A stretch of DNA of 64,000 nucleotides from positions 1,178,001-1,242,000 of the forward strand of contig PENC01000001.1 in the NCBI GenBank assembly GCA_003674045.1, read 5' to 3'. The translations under genes and the position numbers were made by a program. Origin of the DNA: Streptomyces griseocarneus (GTDB lineage Bacteria; Actinomycetota; Actinomycetes; Streptomycetales; Streptomycetaceae). Under the pieces are notes generated by a model that was not told the origin of the DNA, searched no databases, and saw only the letters and a list, made by a program, of their open reading frames with translations. Positions 36,669 through 45,713 of this stretch are shown here, in pieces (the first letter of the stretch is position 1; every line of letters starts with the position of its first letter).

Positions 36669-38188
36669 CCCGGAGCCCCGGTGAGGCCGGTCAGCGGCTT
36701 CATGGCCGAGGCGGCGCGGGTGAGGGCGGCGGCGGTGAGGTCCGCGCCGCCCAGCTCCTCCGTCACGCTCCCGCGGACGAACACCAGGGCGCGCCCGCAC
36801 ACGGCCGCGACCTCCTCGAAGTCGGCGGAGACGAACAGCACGGCGAGGCCCCCGGCCAGGGCCTCCCGGAGCAGGCGGTGGATCTCCGCCTTGGCGCCGA
36901 CGTCCACGCCCGCGGTCGGCTCCTCCAGGATCAGCAGGCGCCGCCGCCGTCCCAGCCACCGGCCGAGCACGACCTTCTGCTGGTTCCCGCCGGAGAGGGT
37001 GGCGAGGGGAGCCTCGCCGTCCGGCGGGCGCACCCGGAACCGCTCGATCAGGGCCGCGGCCTCGGCGCGCTCGCGGCCGGTGCCGATCGGGCGCGGGCCG
37101 CGCGCGGGGCGGCTCGCGCCGGGGTTGGCCAGGAGGTTCTCCCGTACGGCCAGCCCGGGGCAGCTCTCGTCCTGCCGGTCGCCGGAGACGAGGGCGACGC
37201 CCGCGCGGACGGCGGCCGCGACCGTACGGGGCCGGTACGGGCGGCCGTCCAGCAGGGCCCGGCCGCCGAGGAGCGGCCCGTGGCCCGCGAGGGCGCGGCC
37301 GAGCGGCACATGACCGGCGCCGGTCAGGCCCACCAGACCGACGGCCTCGCCCGCGCGCACGCGCAGACCTACCGGCTCCGTCTCCTCCGTCCCCACGCCC
37401 GCCACGCTCAGGACGACCGGTCCGGTGGCGGGAGCGGTGCCGCAGGGCCGTACGTCCGTCTCGTCGCCGACGATGTCGTGGACGAGCTGCGCGGGGGAAC
37501 GGTCCGTGAGCGGGCCGTGGCTGACGAGGCGTCCGTCGCGCAGGACGGCGAAGGCGTCGGCGACCCGGGGCACTTCGTCGAGCCGGTGGGTGACGAAGAC
37601 GATCGCGCGGCCCTGGTCGCGCAGGGTGCGCAGGACGTCGAAGAGCCGGGCGCAGTCCGCGGCCGGGAGGCTGGCGGTCGGCTCGTCCAGCACGATCAGC
37701 TCGGCCCTGGTGCACAGGGCGCGGGCGATGGCCACCAGGGAGCGCTCCGCCCGCGTGAGCCCGGCGACCGGGGTGTCCGGGTCGAGGTGCGCGGCGACCG
37801 TGTCCAGGGCGGCGGCGCACTGCCGCCGGGTCAGCCGCCAGGAGACCAGGCCCGCCCGGAGCGGGTAGCCGGTGCCCAGGGCGATGTTCTCGGCGACCGT
37901 CATCCACTCCACCAGCCCCAGGTCCTGGTGGATGAAGGACATGAGGCGGGAGGCCGCTTCGCTGCCGAGCGGGTGCCCGGCGACGGTCACCTCGCCCTCG
38001 TCCGCGCGATGGACGCCCGCCAGCACCTTGATGAGGGTGGACTTCCCGGCGCCGTTGGCACCGAGCAGCGCCAGCACGCTGCCGGAACGGATGTCGAGGT
38101 CGACCTTGTCCAGCGCGAGCGTGCCACCGAACCGTTTACTGAGGCCGCGTATGCGGACGACATACCGCATATCAGACATGCTCGCCAT
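36665..38188 (-). CDS. RbsA-type twin-domain sugar ABC ATPase
   Basis: A 507-residue ATPase with two nucleotide-binding halves. The first has Walker A GANGAGKST and Walker B LIVLDEPTA; its signature is degenerate (LTRAERSLVAIARAL). The second has the weakened Walker A GLTGAGHVPLG typical of RbsA/MglA proteins, a normal LSGGNQQKVVLGRWL signature and LLILEEPTAGVD. So one composite site is expected to be fully active. ATG 38188 follows GGAGG at seven bases. The phosphatase gene ends 37 bases upstream on the same strand, so the transporter may be expressed from the phosphatase promoter as well as its own. Confidence 0.9.
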   Translation of the reverse strand: MASMSDMRYVVRIRGLSKRFGGTLALDKVDLDIRSGSVLALLGANGAGKSTLIKVLAGVHRADEGEVTVAGHPLGSEAASRLMSFIHQDLGLVEWMTVAENIALGTGYPLRAGLVSWRLTRRQCAAALDTVAAHLDPDTPVAGLTRAERSLVAIARALCTRAELIVLDEPTASLPAADCARLFDVLRTLRDQGRAIVFVTHRLDEVPRVADAFAVLRDGRLVSHGPLTDRSPAQLVHDIVGDETDVRPCGTAPATGPVVLSVAGVGTEETEPVGLRVRAGEAVGLVGLTGAGHVPLGRALAGHGPLLGGRALLDGRPYRPRTVAAAVRAGVALVSGDRQDESCPGLAVRENLLANPGASRPARGPRPIGTGRERAEAAALIERFRVRPPDGEAPLATLSGGNQQKVVLGRWLGRRRRLLILEEPTAGVDVGAKAEIHRLLREALAGGLAVLFVSADFEEVAAVCGRALVFVRGSVTEELGGADLTAAALTRAASAMKPLTGLTGAPG

Positions 38189-38225
38189 GGTACGTCCTCC
38201 GTCGGCCCGCGCACCGGACGGTCCG

Positions 38226-41069
38226 TCAGATCGCCGGGATGTCGTCGAAGTCGATCCCGGCGGCCCCCGCGACGGTGTCCCGGCCCGCGGGCATCTCCAG
38301 CGGGCACTCGGCCCAGATGACCTTGCCGTCGGCGGTGTAGCGGGTGCCCCAGGCCTGGGAGAGCTGCGCGACGAGGAACAGGCCGCGCCCGCCCTCGTCG
38401 GTGGTGGCGGCGTGCCGCAGGTGCGGGGCGGTGCTGCTGCCGTCGGCGACCTCGCAGGTCAGGGCGCGGTCGTAGAGCAGCCGTACGCGGATGGGCCCCG
38501 AGCCGTACCGGACGGCGTTGGTGACCAGCTCGCTGAGCAGCAGCTCGACGGCGAAGCCTGCCTCGTCCAGCCCCCATTCGGACAGCTGGTGGGTGACGGC
38601 GGCGCGGACGGAGGCGACGAGCGCCGGGTCGGCGGGCAGCTCCCAGGTCGCGATCCGGTGCCGGTCCAGGGTGTGGGTGCGGGCGACGAGCAGGGCGATG
38701 TCGTCGGTCGGGTGGGCGGGCACCACGGAGTCGACGACGGCCTGGCAGGTCTCCTCGGGCGGGCGGCTCGGGCGGGCCAGGGTCCGGCGCAGCTGCTCCA
38801 GGGCCGTGTCGAAGTCGCGGTCGCGGTCCTCGATCAGGCCGTCGGTGTAGAGGACGAGCTGGCTGCCCTCGGGGAGCTCGAACTCGGCGGTCTCGAACGG
38901 GAGCCCGCCCAGGCCCAGCGGCGGGCCCGCGGGCAGGTCGGGGAAGGCGACGGTGCCGTCGGGGCGGACCAGTGCGGGCGGGCAGTGCCCGGCCCTGGCC
39001 ATGGTGCACTGCTGCGAGGTCGGGTCGTAGATGGCGTAGAGGCAGGTGGCGCCGATGATGCCGGTGATGCCCGCGAAGGGGTCGTCGCCGCACTCCTCGC
39101 GGTCGAGGCGGCCGACGAGATTGTCGAGGTGGGTGAGGACCTCGTCCGGCGGGAGGTCGAGCTCGGCGAAGTTGCGCGCGGCGGTGCGCAGCCGGCCCAT
39201 GGTCGCGGCGGCGTGCAGCCCGTGGCCGACGACGTCCCCGACGACGAGGGCGACGCGGGCGCTGGAGAGCGGGATGACGTCGAACCAGTCGCCGCCGACC
39301 CCGGACTCGGCGGGCATGTAGCGGTGCGCCACCTCGACGGCGTTCTGCTCGGGGAAGCCGTGCGGCAGCAGGCTGCGCTGGAGGGCCAGGACCATGGCGT
39401 GTTCGCGGGTGTAGCGGCGCGCGTTGTCGATGCAGATGGCGGCGCGCGTGGCGAGCTCCTGCGCGAGCGAGCGGTCGTCGTCGCCGAAGGGGGCCGGATC
39501 CCGCGCGCGGTAGAAGCTCGCGATGCCCAGGGCGATGCCGCGGGCCAGGAGCGGCACGGCGATGAGGGAGTGGACGTTGTGGGCGAGGATGCGCTGGGCG
39601 TTGACGCGGCTCTGCGAGATCCAGCCCGCGGAGGTGCGCAGATCGGGCTCCAGGACCGTCCGTCCGCCGGTCAGGCAGCGGAGCTGAGGCGTCGTCGGCC
39701 GGAGGTGGACCCGCTGCCCCACCGGGTAGAAGGGACAGTCGTCGCGGATGCCGTGCACCACGGTGCGGTGCAGGTCCTTGGTGGGGTCGGCCGGTTCGTC
39801 GCCCCGCAGTACCGCCTCGGGCAGGTCGATGGTGACGTAGTCGGCCAGCCGCGGCACCGCCATCTCGGCGAGCTCCCGGGCGGTGGCGGCCACGTCCAGG
39901 GTGGTGCCGATGCGCGTACTGGCCTCGGACAGCAGCTCCAGACGGCGCCGGGCCGCGACGGCGAACCGGCCCACGCCGGGCTCGCCGACCAGCACCAGGC
40001 CCCGCGTCGCGGTGCCGGGCCCGTGGGCCGCCGCGGCGGCCAGGCCGGGTACGGCGGCACCGGGCGGATGCACGGACAGCGGGGAGGTACCGGAAAGCGG
40101 CGGGGAGGTGAGGTCCGGCGGGGCCGTGCGGGGGAGTTCGACCGTGGTGACGGCGAGACGCTGCTGTCGCGCCGGGAGGAACGCCTCGACCACCAGGCCC
40201 TCCACCCCCGACAGGCTCGTCACCGGCCTGCTCAGCAAGGTGACGCGCAGTCCGCCGGGCAGGGGCACCTCGACGGCGGCCCGGCGGCCCGAGGAGATCA
40301 GCTCGGTGGCCTTCTCCTCCAGGACCATCCGGTCGCGCCAGTGCAGGCCGCTGGTGGCCAGTTCGCCGGGCTCCCGGCCGTCGTCGTCCGGCAGGCCGCG
40401 CCTGACGTCGAGGTACGCCTGGAGCAGGGAGCGCTCCCGCGCCGAACTCTCCTCCAGCAGCCGCCGTTCGATGGCCTCCGCCGCCTTGCCGACCGCGACG
40501 TCCAGCGCCGTGCCCGCGTCGGCGCGCGGATACCCCAGGCACAGGACGCCCTCGATGCGCCCGCTGAGCGGGTCCCGGACGGGGATCGCCGAGCACGCGT
40601 TGTTCTGCGAGCGTTCCGCGAAGTGCTCGGCGCCGTAGACGGTGACCAGTCGCCGCTCCACGAGGGCCAGCCCGATGCCGTTCGTCCCGCCGTACCGCTC
40701 GTCGAAGACGAAGCCCGGGACGCTCTGGATCGGCTCCAGGTGCCGGACCAGCGAGGGGTCGCCGAAGCGGCGCTGGAGCACCGCGCCGCGCCCGTCGGCG
40801 AGGGAGACGTTCATCTTCATGCCCGCGAACCGGGACTGCAGGCGGTCGAGCACGGGACGGGCCGCGTGCGCGAGGCGTCCGTCCAGGTCGAGGTCCTGGG
40901 TGAAGGGGAGCTCGCAGCCGTCCGGCGACAGCCCCAGCTGCCGGCTGCGCTCCCAGGAGCTGAGGATCGGGCTCCGTACGTGCTCCGCGCCCCGGCCGCC
41001 CGGGGCCTCCCCGTGCAGGAAACGCTCGCGGGCGAGTGCGGGGCCGACGTCATCTGTCCCGAGCCCCAT
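38226..41069 (-). CDS. GAF-SpoIIE phosphatase-HATPase multidomain regulator
   Basis: A 947-residue signalling protein. Residues about 30-230 resemble the GAF sensor of AcoR-type activators (ILSSWERSRQLGLSPD, FDERYGGTNGIGLAL). A second GAF spans about 430-590, then a SpoIIE-type PP2C phosphatase (about 600-810: ESGVGGDWFDVIPLSSARVA, VGDVVGHGLHAAATMGRLRT, YTDGLIEDRD) and a RsbW-like ATPase (about 830-930: LLLSELVTNAVRYGSGPIRV, ADGSSTAPHLRH, GRGLFLVAQLSQAWG). Such proteins control anti-anti-sigma factors in streptomycetes in response to small molecules or redox. ATG 41069 follows GAGGGAAG. Position upstream of the sugar transporter suggests the two respond to a shared signal, which is inference. 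Confidence 0.9.
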   Translation of the reverse strand: MGLGTDDVGPALARERFLHGEAPGGRGAEHVRSPILSSWERSRQLGLSPDGCELPFTQDLDLDGRLAHAARPVLDRLQSRFAGMKMNVSLADGRGAVLQRRFGDPSLVRHLEPIQSVPGFVFDERYGGTNGIGLALVERRLVTVYGAEHFAERSQNNACSAIPVRDPLSGRIEGVLCLGYPRADAGTALDVAVGKAAEAIERRLLEESSARERSLLQAYLDVRRGLPDDDGREPGELATSGLHWRDRMVLEEKATELISSGRRAAVEVPLPGGLRVTLLSRPVTSLSGVEGLVVEAFLPARQQRLAVTTVELPRTAPPDLTSPPLSGTSPLSVHPPGAAVPGLAAAAAHGPGTATRGLVLVGEPGVGRFAVAARRRLELLSEASTRIGTTLDVAATARELAEMAVPRLADYVTIDLPEAVLRGDEPADPTKDLHRTVVHGIRDDCPFYPVGQRVHLRPTTPQLRCLTGGRTVLEPDLRTSAGWISQSRVNAQRILAHNVHSLIAVPLLARGIALGIASFYRARDPAPFGDDDRSLAQELATRAAICIDNARRYTREHAMVLALQRSLLPHGFPEQNAVEVAHRYMPAESGVGGDWFDVIPLSSARVALVVGDVVGHGLHAAATMGRLRTAARNFAELDLPPDEVLTHLDNLVGRLDREECGDDPFAGITGIIGATCLYAIYDPTSQQCTMARAGHCPPALVRPDGTVAFPDLPAGPPLGLGGLPFETAEFELPEGSQLVLYTDGLIEDRDRDFDTALEQLRRTLARPSRPPEETCQAVVDSVVPAHPTDDIALLVARTHTLDRHRIATWELPADPALVASVRAAVTHQLSEWGLDEAGFAVELLLSELVTNAVRYGSGPIRVRLLYDRALTCEVADGSSTAPHLRHAATTDEGGRGLFLVAQLSQAWGTRYTADGKVIWAECPLEMPAGRDTVAGAAGIDFDDIPAI

Positions 41070-41206
41070 CCGGATCACTTCCCTCGCCCGCGTACGCCGA
41101 TGTTCTATTTTAGAACTTTGTCCGAATTTGGGCCTTGGTCGCGAACGGGTGGCCGCCGGGCACGGTGCGTGATCCGTGACAGGGAGCGGGCAGGAGTCCG
41201 GAGCCG

Positions 41207-42160
41207 TCACAGGACCGCGAGCGGGGTGACCGGCGAGCCCGTACCGCCCGGGATGTTCAGCGGTGCCACGACGAACAGGAACGCATGGCGCCCCGCCCCG
41301 GCGCAGGCGGCGGCCAGCGCTTCCAGGTCGAGGTTGTCGAGCAGGGGCACGCCCATCGCGTTGACCGTGAGGACGTGGACGGGGGAGTGCACGCCCTCGA
41401 CGGGCGAGGGGCGTACGTCGTTGTCGCCGTCGCTGCCGAGCAGCGCGACCCCGCGCGTGGCCAGCGGCGGCACGGCCGTCACGTGCAGGCCCGCGGACGC
41501 CGCGCCCGGGTCCCACGGGCCCACCTCCCGGCGGCGCCGGAACCGGCCGGTGCGCAGCAGCACCGCGTCGCCCTCGCCGATCCGCACGCCGAGCGCGGCC
41601 TCGGCGGCGGCGAGGTCCGCGGCGCTCACGGCCCGCCCGGGTTCCAGCCATGTCGTCCCCTCGACGGCGGGCAGGTCGAGGAGGACGCCCCGGGTCACCA
41701 GGGGGCCGAGCGCCGCCACGTCGCCGAAGCGGGCGCCTCCGGCGCCGACGAGCTCCCGGGCCGGACCGCCGCCGTGGAGCCGCCCCCGGTAGGCGATGTG
41801 GGCGAGCGCGTCCAGGTGGCTGACGGACTTCCCGTGGTAGTCGGCGCCGATGAAGTCCTTGTGGGTGGCGGGCTCGGGGGCCTCGACGTCACCGAGGTCG
41901 GACATGTAGTGCAGCGCGGGCCTGGCGTTGTCGGGCCCGGGGGCGGTGTCCCAGGGCCGGGCCATCGGCACCACCGTGCCGTCCCTGACCAGCGAGGCGG
42001 CCCGGCGGACGCCCTCGGCGGTCACCCTGTTCCAGGCACCCCGGCCCGCGTCCGCCCACCGGCCCCACGCCCGTACCGCCGCGAAGAGCGCGTCGAACTC
42101 CTCGCGGGAGACCGCGGGCCCCGGCGCGGCACCGGGGTGGCTGCTGCTCATCCGCCTCAC
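41207..42160 (-). CDS. Cyclase/kynurenine-formamidase-family hydrolase
   Basis: A 317-residue protein of the Cyclase (PF04199) family. The metal-site segment is GKSVSHLDALAHIAYRGRLH, which keeps the Hx3H-like ligands of kynurenine formamidase. GTG 42160 or ATG 42151 can serve as start. In tryptophan catabolism these enzymes hydrolyse formamides, and related ones act in specialised pathways as cyclases or isatin hydrolases. It is third in a minus-strand operon after the IPNS-like and PLP genes, with a 49-base gap to the latter. No tryptophan-pathway genes are near, so a biosynthetic role is more likely, but its substrate is unknown. Confidence 0.8.
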   Translation of the reverse strand: MRRMSSSHPGAAPGPAVSREEFDALFAAVRAWGRWADAGRGAWNRVTAEGVRRAASLVRDGTVVPMARPWDTAPGPDNARPALHYMSDLGDVEAPEPATHKDFIGADYHGKSVSHLDALAHIAYRGRLHGGGPARELVGAGGARFGDVAALGPLVTRGVLLDLPAVEGTTWLEPGRAVSAADLAAAEAALGVRIGEGDAVLLRTGRFRRRREVGPWDPGAASAGLHVTAVPPLATRGVALLGSDGDNDVRPSPVEGVHSPVHVLTVNAMGVPLLDNLDLEALAAACAGAGRHAFLFVVAPLNIPGGTGSPVTPLAVL

Positions 42161-42209
42161 CTGTCAGGAAGGGTCCAGGAAGAGTCAGGGCCAGTGTGGC
42201 CCGGCGGGC

Positions 42210-43334
42210 TCAGCGGCGCAGTCTGTCGAGCGCCCGGGCGACGGCGGCGGGGGCGTCGTCCTCGCGGGCGAGCCAGTGGGGGTGGTACGTGCCGTCCGGG
42301 GCCGGGGCGGAACCGCCGGTGTAGACGGCGAGGACGCGCTCGCCGGGCCGGATCATCCCCTGGTCGACCGCGTCGAGGGCGCCCGCCAGCGAATAGAGCC
42401 CGGCCCGCTCCCTGGGCAGGCCGCCGGCGTCGCGCGTCACGGTCACCCCCGCCGTCAGGAGCATGGTGACGGCCCGCGGTTCCAGCTCCAGATAGCGGGC
42501 GTTGGGCAGGTGTCGCACGGTGCCCCGGGACTCGGCGCACAGTGCGCGCATCCGCTCGACCAGGTCGTCCGTGAGGGCGCGCCGGAAGAGGGTCGGCTCC
42601 AGCATGGCGGCGTCCGGGGTCTCCTCGCGGCCCGTGACGGCGCGCACGAACGGCGTCACCGCCTCCTGCTGCACCCCCAGGAAGCGGGGCATGCGCAGGC
42701 TCGCGCGGTCCGTCCGCCGGATCTCCCGCACGCCCTCGTAGAAGCCGAAGGGCCCGTACGCGCTGGAGATCGCCTGGACGTGCCAGTCCCACTGGCGCCC
42801 CAGCTCGCGGGCGGCGTCACGCAGGAAGTACGCCCGCGCCTTGTTCGCCTCGTCCTGGTCGCGCGGGGTGGGGACGGCCGGGACGCCGGAGGCCGCGGCG
42901 GCGGCCGCCAGGACGGCCTTGATTCGCTGCTCGGCCGCGTCGATCTCGACGAGCTGGACGGTCTCCGCCGCGACGAGCTGCGGCAGGATCCTCCGGCGGG
43001 AGGCGGGCGGGTGCAGCAGCACGGCCCGCAGGCCCGCGTGGGCGGCGTACGCGGCCAGCGCGTTCGCGGTGTTCCCCGAGCTCTGGGCCAGCACCAGCTT
43101 GTGACCCGCGCCCAGGCACCGGGCGACCGCGACGCAGGCGAGCCAGGACTTGAAGGTGCCGGTGGTGTTGGGCGTCGACAGGTCCAGGACGTCGAGGAGC
43201 ACCTCGCGGTACGGCGGGAGCTGCAGGACGCGGCCGCCCTCGCGCAGGGACGCGCGGCGGACGAGCTCCGGGTCGATGCCCAGGCGGTCGGCGTAGCGCT
43301 GGACGACACCCGTGTCCTGCGCGTAGATCTCCAT
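42210..43334 (-). CDS. Threonine-synthase-like PLP enzyme (fold type II)
   Basis: A 374-residue PLP enzyme. The Schiff-base Lys is in TTGTFKSWLACVAVAR and the phosphate loop is SSGNTANALAAYA. The fold matches threonine synthase, but the overall sequence is divergent from housekeeping ThrC (which has PTGSFKDRG) and the SW after Lys is unusual. It could catalyse a beta- or gamma-replacement or elimination on an amino acid made or used in this island. ATG 43334 lies 37 bases after the IPNS-like gene, so they are co-transcribed. The precise reaction is not predictable. Confidence 0.8.
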   Translation of the reverse strand: MEIYAQDTGVVQRYADRLGIDPELVRRASLREGGRVLQLPPYREVLLDVLDLSTPNTTGTFKSWLACVAVARCLGAGHKLVLAQSSGNTANALAAYAAHAGLRAVLLHPPASRRRILPQLVAAETVQLVEIDAAEQRIKAVLAAAAAASGVPAVPTPRDQDEANKARAYFLRDAARELGRQWDWHVQAISSAYGPFGFYEGVREIRRTDRASLRMPRFLGVQQEAVTPFVRAVTGREETPDAAMLEPTLFRRALTDDLVERMRALCAESRGTVRHLPNARYLELEPRAVTMLLTAGVTVTRDAGGLPRERAGLYSLAGALDAVDQGMIRPGERVLAVYTGGSAPAPDGTYHPHWLAREDDAPAAVARALDRLRR

Positions 43335-43371
43335 CGGCGAGGTCTCCGTCGGATCTCCGGTCAGGTGTCCG

Positions 43372-44319
43372 TCAGCGCTGCGCGGTGAGGTTGGCGCGCA
43401 GATAGTCGCCCCACAGCACCGGCGGGTAGGCGGTGACGCCGACCGGCGGGGGGAACGGCTCGACGAGCGCGTCGTGGTCGGCGCCGCTGACGTAGAGCAG
43501 GGACAGCAGATCCTCCTCCGGCGCGTCGGACGGCGGCGGGGCCACCCGGTGGCGGCACGCGGGCCACCGGTCGCCGGTCCAGCGGGCGAGCAGCTCGCCG
43601 ACGGTGACCGACAGGGCGTCCGGCTCGTAGGGCGCGTCGATCCACCTCCCGTCGGCGGCCTCCAGCTGGAGGCCGCCCAGGCCGAACTCCCGGTCGATGA
43701 CGGTCAGCGCGCCGAGGTCGGTGTGGGGGCCGACCCGCTGCTGCCCGGGCTCGGGTGCGCCGAGCCTGCGCAGGGAGGGATACCACTTGAGAGCACCGGC
43801 GTGCGTCGGGTCGCGCCGGAACGCGCGGAAGTGGCCGGGGGAGGCGCCCAGGGCCACCGCGCACACCGACAGCAACTCGTCGCTCAGGGCCCGCATGTGC
43901 TGCAGGAACTCCCCGGCCGCGGCCTCCAGCCGCGGCACCTCCCGGGGCCACAGCTTCGTACGCCCCCGGTCCAGTGCGGCCGAGCCCGTGGAGCCGCCCG
44001 CGCGGAAGCTGAAGGTCTCCTTGAGATCCGGTGGCCGCCCGGGCGCGACGGGCAGCGGAGGGCACCAGCCGCTGCCGCCGGGGAGGGCGGCGTAGTCCGC
44101 CTTCACCTGCTCCGGGAGCAGGAAGAACGTGCGCGCGAGCGAGCGGAGTTCGGCGCGCGGGGCCCGGGGGACGCCGTGCCCGGTGACCAGGCAAAAACCG
44201 TGCGCCCGCAGTGCGCCGTCCAACTCCGCCGCGACGCGCTCCCGTTCGCGGGCTCCGCCCTCCCGCCACGCGCGCAGGTCGATGCGTGCGACGTGGTCGT
44301 CGGTCCGCGTGGCGGTCAT
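43372..44319 (-). CDS. IPNS/2OG-family non-heme iron oxygenase lacking the RxS arginine
   Basis: A 315-residue member of the isopenicillin-N-synthase-like family. The iron ligands are all present: His199 and Asp201 (VGPHTDLGALTV) and His257 (CRHRVAPPP). In most members an RxS motif about ten residues later binds 2-oxoglutarate or the substrate carboxylate. Here the aligned segment reads DLLSLLYV, so Arg is Leu, with a five-residue insertion before it. The enzyme may therefore bind a different co-substrate or none. ATG 44319 opens a three-gene operon with the PLP enzyme and cyclase; the promoter region is shared with the divergent acyl-CoA-dehydrogenase-like gene. Confidence 0.82.
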   Translation of the reverse strand: MTATRTDDHVARIDLRAWREGGARERERVAAELDGALRAHGFCLVTGHGVPRAPRAELRSLARTFFLLPEQVKADYAALPGGSGWCPPLPVAPGRPPDLKETFSFRAGGSTGSAALDRGRTKLWPREVPRLEAAAGEFLQHMRALSDELLSVCAVALGASPGHFRAFRRDPTHAGALKWYPSLRRLGAPEPGQQRVGPHTDLGALTVIDREFGLGGLQLEAADGRWIDAPYEPDALSVTVGELLARWTGDRWPACRHRVAPPPSDAPEEDLLSLLYVSGADHDALVEPFPPPVGVTAYPPVLWGDYLRANLTAQR

Positions 44320-44497
44320 CGTGGCTCCCCGGTTCCTCGGCTGTTCCCACGTTGTATCAGCCGGTCGCGTCGAACGGTCCCACTATGTGTAAATACCCCC
44401 CATATGGGTGAGTCTGCCGAGAGATAGGTACTGCGGAGGGGAATCCCCACATGCTTGGCCGCAGGTGATGTGACGTGTGCGGCGTGGAGGGACGGGC

Positions 44498-45613
44498 ATG
44501 GGGACGGCCGACGACCTGGACGGCTCGGAGGGGCATGCTTCCACGGGATTGGAGGGGATCACTGACTTCGCCCGTACGGAGATCGCCCCGTACCTGGCCG
44601 CGCACCCCGAGGACGCCTACCCGCGCCCTCTCGTCGAACGGCTCGCGCAGCTGGGCGCGTTCGCGGCGACCGTACCGGCCGAGCACGGCGGAGCGGGCTG
44701 GGGCAGAGCGGGAACGGCCCTGATCGGCTACGAACTGGGGCGCGCCTGGCAGCCCCTGGCCGGGCTCGTCGGCACCCACCTCAAGCTGTGCGGCCAAGTG
44801 CTGCGCCACGGCACCCCGGAGCAGCGCCGCAGGTGGCTGGCGCCCATGGCCCGTGGCGAGACCGTGTTCGCCCGCGCCTACCACGAGCAGGGCGTCGGCC
44901 ACCCCGCGCGGCTGCGCACCGGCGTGACCCGGCGCGGCGGCACGGGCGTGCTCAGCGGGCGCAAGAGCTGGGTGACCAACGCCCGCCACGCCGACCGCGT
45001 ACTGGCCGTGGCCCGGGACGGCGAGGCCACCGTCGGGGTGTTCGTCGACCCCGCCCGCCCCGGCGTCACCGTCGGGGACGAACTGCCGCGGCCGGGCATG
45101 CTCGGCGTCTCGCTGGCGGAGATCGCCTTCGAGGGTTACGAGTTCGATCCGGAGAAGGACGTGCTCGGCGGCTGGGGGCACGACCTCACCGACTCGCTCC
45201 TCGCCCCCGACGTGACCAGCTACGTCTCCCGTGCGCTGGGCTCCGCCGACGCCGTGCACGCGCATGCGGTGGATTTCGTGCGGGCCACGGTGGGAGAGCG
45301 GCCGGCCGCTGTACGGGGCGCGCTGCGGCTGCGGGTGGGCGAGCTCACCACCCGGGTGACGGCCATGCGCGCCGTCTGGCAGAGCCTGCTGGGGCCGGAC
45401 GCGGCTGTGACGAGTGAGGCCGCGAAGGTGTTCTGCACGGTGAATCTGCAGGAGGCGCTGCGTGAGGCGGTGCTCTTGTGCGGCGGGGCGGGCTATGCGG
45501 GGCCGGAGACGGTGCTGGGGCGGCATTACCGGGATGCGCTGGCCCTGCTGATCGTGGGGGCGCCGAATGATGTGTTGCTGTACCGGATCGGTGAGCGGGA
45601 GTTGGGGGAGTGA
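44498..45613 (+). CDS. Acyl-CoA-dehydrogenase-like flavoprotein, catalytic Glu not evident
   Basis: A 371-residue protein of the ACAD superfamily. It has the N-terminal helical domain (AATVPAEHGGAGWGRAGTAL), the middle beta domain (SGRKSWVTNARHADRVLAVA) and the C-terminal helical domain (CGGAGYAGPETVLGRHYRDA). At the place of the catalytic Glu in medium-chain enzymes (YEGT) this protein has IVGA, so dehydrogenation by the usual base is doubtful; other ACADs place the base elsewhere. ATG 44498 has GGAGG seven bases upstream. Its last 60 codons favour G-ending over C-ending codons, next to repeat copy 4. It probably acts on an acyl group activated by the convergent AMP-ligase. Confidence 0.8.
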   Translation: MGTADDLDGSEGHASTGLEGITDFARTEIAPYLAAHPEDAYPRPLVERLAQLGAFAATVPAEHGGAGWGRAGTALIGYELGRAWQPLAGLVGTHLKLCGQVLRHGTPEQRRRWLAPMARGETVFARAYHEQGVGHPARLRTGVTRRGGTGVLSGRKSWVTNARHADRVLAVARDGEATVGVFVDPARPGVTVGDELPRPGMLGVSLAEIAFEGYEFDPEKDVLGGWGHDLTDSLLAPDVTSYVSRALGSADAVHAHAVDFVRATVGERPAAVRGALRLRVGELTTRVTAMRAVWQSLLGPDAAVTSEAAKVFCTVNLQEALREAVLLCGGAGYAGPETVLGRHYRDALALLIVGAPNDVLLYRIGERELGE

Positions 45614-45639
45614 GTTTCTTTTGCGCCTGCTGGGGAGCG

Positions 45640-45711
45640 GCTTGCGGTTCGTGTGCGGCTGCGGGCCGGTGGGGGCTTGTCGCGCAGTTCCCCGCGCCCC
45701 TTACGGGACAC
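45640..45711 (+). repeat. Intergenic repeat copy 4 (short form)
   Basis: Carries GTGCGGCTGCGGGCCGGTGG, then TGTCGCGCAGTTCCCCGCG and CCCCTTACGGG. It fills the 100-base gap between two convergent genes. Confidence 0.75.
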
Positions 45712-45713
45712 CT

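Noticed and set aside
37872..41792. 1306-codon plus-strand frame opposite the SpoIIE-type phosphatase
   Set aside because: The minus-strand protein has several well-defined domains; the plus frame is low-complexity shadow.
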